A stretch of 8,359 nucleotides of DNA from Desulfobacterales bacterium (GTDB taxonomy: Bacteria > Desulfobacterota > Desulfobacteria > Desulfobacterales > Desulfobacteraceae), in the NCBI GenBank assembly GCA_022361315.1, contig JAKSBB010000358.1:1-8359 (forward strand), given 5' to 3'. A program made the translations under genes and the position numbers. This document shows, in pieces, positions 6,777 to 8,359 of the stretch. The notes under the pieces were generated by a model, which did no database searches, was not told the DNA's origin, and was given only the letters and a program-made list of their open reading frames with translations. Position 1 is the stretch's first letter; each line of letters starts with the position of its first letter.

Positions 6777-8083
6777 ACCAGGTAGCTCAATTCCTTGGGT
6801 AAAGGAATCCCCTTACCCATATGGTCTTCCCCGTAGTTGACCCCGGCCAGAATAACCAGGTCGTTCAGGGCACGCGAGTCCCCTGTAAAAACAACGGTTT
6901 CGATTTCTTCCTTGTTGATTTTTCCGCCGGCCCATTGGATATCCAGCACCGAAGAGGCGTCAAACTGATCTTCACCGATCATCAATTTCACCTCGCCACC
7001 GTAGTGCTGAACGATCTTGGCCACCAAAAGGCTTGGCCGGCTATGGAATCCGCGGTCCTTGGGTATCCCCACCTCAATGGAAGAGGTTTCCATATTCTCG
7101 TTCAATACTCTGGAAGCCACCTGTTTTCCGGTGGAAAGAAATTTTCCTACATAGAAAAGACAGAAGTTCACGGCGCGGTCTAAAAGGAGATCCGGATCTA
7201 TCAGATCGGACAACTCATGGCTGATACTTTTATAGACATCCTTGAACCCTGTGTCGTAGAGATGCCTTTCGTAGAAGTGGAGCAGACGTCCCATCACCTG
7301 CAGGATATGGAATGCAATGGAAAAATGGCTTCTCAACTGGTAAAGGACGGCGGTTTCCTGGGAAAACCGGCTGCTGACAACGTAGGAGTCAAAAGAGGAC
7401 TGGATATTGTGTATCCGCATCTCAAAACTCCGGATCACCACCTCATTGACCTTTTCCGGCACCAGATCATGGAGCTCTTCCAGATCATATCTTTCATAAA
7501 AGGTAAATTGTTCAAAGTCCTTGACCACATCCAGAAACTCACTGGCGATGCGGGTGAGATTCTTTTTCTGGTGGGCCTTGATGGTGGTGTCGTCAATATT
7601 GTGTTCCAGCTGCTGGGTGGAGGTAATGCCTGGAAAGTAGCTCAGTTCATAGCCGGACTCGGGAATGGTGATGGACAGACGACGGGCCTCGTCCAGAATC
7701 ACCGGCACGGCAAGCTTGATGGATTCTTGAATAATCTTAAGGGTATCAACGGCCTCTTCCTTAAAATCATCGTGATTCCCGTCTTCAAAATGATAAAATT
7801 TAAACCGGTTCAGTGTGTGGCGCTGGGAGTAGCAGGCCAGAGACAAATGCCGGATGGTGGCAGATAATTCCCGGTAGAAGACCCAGTCCTTGTTGCGTTT
7901 GGCCCCGTGAAAATCCAGGAAGTCCTCAAGAATGTGCGATGTGGTGATCAACTTTGAGCACAGTTTCTTGGTAAAGATATAGGTATCTGATTCAAGGGAG
8001 TTGATGAACAGAATACATTTCAAATATTCCTGGGAAAAAATATTTGCCTTTTCTTTGAACGAAATATCGCAGGTCTCAAGCAT
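6773..8083 (-). CDS. Large helical protein with C-terminal HPr-like phosphocarrier domain
   Basis: This protein has 436 residues. Residues 337-418 resemble HPr, the phosphocarrier of the PEP phosphotransferase system: the active-site segment RGFHSRPS holds H347 (compare N-G-L-H-T-R-P-A), and a DASSVLDIQWAGG segment (375-387) aligns with the regulatory Ser46 region, giving S377 or S378. The last 18 residues are a short tail. Residues 1-320 are predicted mostly helical, without signal peptide or membrane span, and were not recognised. Free HPr is only about 85-90 residues, so the fusion probably senses or receives phosphate rather than serving sugar transport; this is inference. The gene begins about 30 bases after rnpB, has no clear ribosome binding site before its ATG, and overlaps ispD by four bases at its end. 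No enzyme I or EII gene is in view. Confidence 0.8.
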   Translation of the reverse strand: MLETCDISFKEKANIFSQEYLKCILFINSLESDTYIFTKKLCSKLITTSHILEDFLDFHGAKRNKDWVFYRELSATIRHLSLACYSQRHTLNRFKFYHFEDGNHDDFKEEAVDTLKIIQESIKLAVPVILDEARRLSITIPESGYELSYFPGITSTQQLEHNIDDTTIKAHQKKNLTRIASEFLDVVKDFEQFTFYERYDLEELHDLVPEKVNEVVIRSFEMRIHNIQSSFDSYVVSSRFSQETAVLYQLRSHFSIAFHILQVMGRLLHFYERHLYDTGFKDVYKSISHELSDLIDPDLLLDRAVNFCLFYVGKFLSTGKQVASRVLNENMETSSIEVGIPKDRGFHSRPSLLVAKIVQHYGGEVKLMIGEDQFDASSVLDIQWAGGKINKEEIETVVFTGDSRALNDLVILAGVNYGEDHMGKGIPLPKELSYLV

Positions 8084-8112
8084 AGGATCTTTGTGTCTTT
8101 TACAAAAAATTT

Positions 8113-8359
<247 letters not shown>

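Noticed and set aside
7217..7867. 216-residue plus-strand open frame
   Set aside because: It is antisense to the HPr-domain gene, with no ribosome binding site or domain.

Overview
The window looks like a chromosomal segment of a sulfate-reducing Desulfobacteria-type bacterium (Desulfobacteraceae or a close relative). The clues are a PrkA-type AAA+ kinase, a ferredoxin-nitroreductase fusion typical of anaerobes, an HPr-domain fusion beside ispD, and a type A-like RNase P RNA. This taxonomic guess is inference; no database was searched. There is no tRNA, CRISPR array, insertion sequence or phage gene.

Layout. (1) Bases 1-1016, minus: the N-terminal 338 residues of a PrkA-family AAA+ protein, cut by the window edge. 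(2) Bases 1017-1406: a divergent intergenic region with a roughly 17-bp-spaced repeat cluster. (3) Bases 1407-2312, plus: a ferredoxin-domain nitroreductase. (4) Bases 2400-4288, plus: a large acidic protein with a MerR-like N-terminal helix-turn-helix, a coiled coil, about ten copies of a D-[LM]-D-D-L-S-x-L-[VIL]-[DE] motif and a recombinase-like C-terminal helical domain. Its frame is broken by one base at about 3850-3857, followed by a strong terminator at 4315-4355. (5) Bases 4399-5337, minus: an NrtA/NasS/THI5-like ligand-binding protein without a signal peptide. (6) Bases 5338-5515: a divergent promoter region. (7) Bases 5516-6013, plus: a YbgC-type hotdog acyl-CoA thioesterase. (8) Bases 6015-8359, minus: in transcription order, RNase P RNA (rnpB, 5' part outside the window), a 436-residue protein ending in an HPr-like domain, and ispD, joined to the HPr gene by an ATGA overlap.

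How the genes relate. ispD (isoprenoid precursors) and rnpB (tRNA maturation) are housekeeping genes. The PrkA-like kinase and the HPr-domain protein suggest phosphorylation-linked signalling. The nitroreductase and the repeat protein may be cotranscribed (87-base gap, same strand, shared terminator), but no functional link between them can be read from sequence. The least conventional item is the 2400-4288 gene: a DNA-binding-like protein with a periodic array of short acidic motifs, possibly a multivalent scaffold. Next are the HPr fusion and the apparently cytosolic substrate-binding protein.
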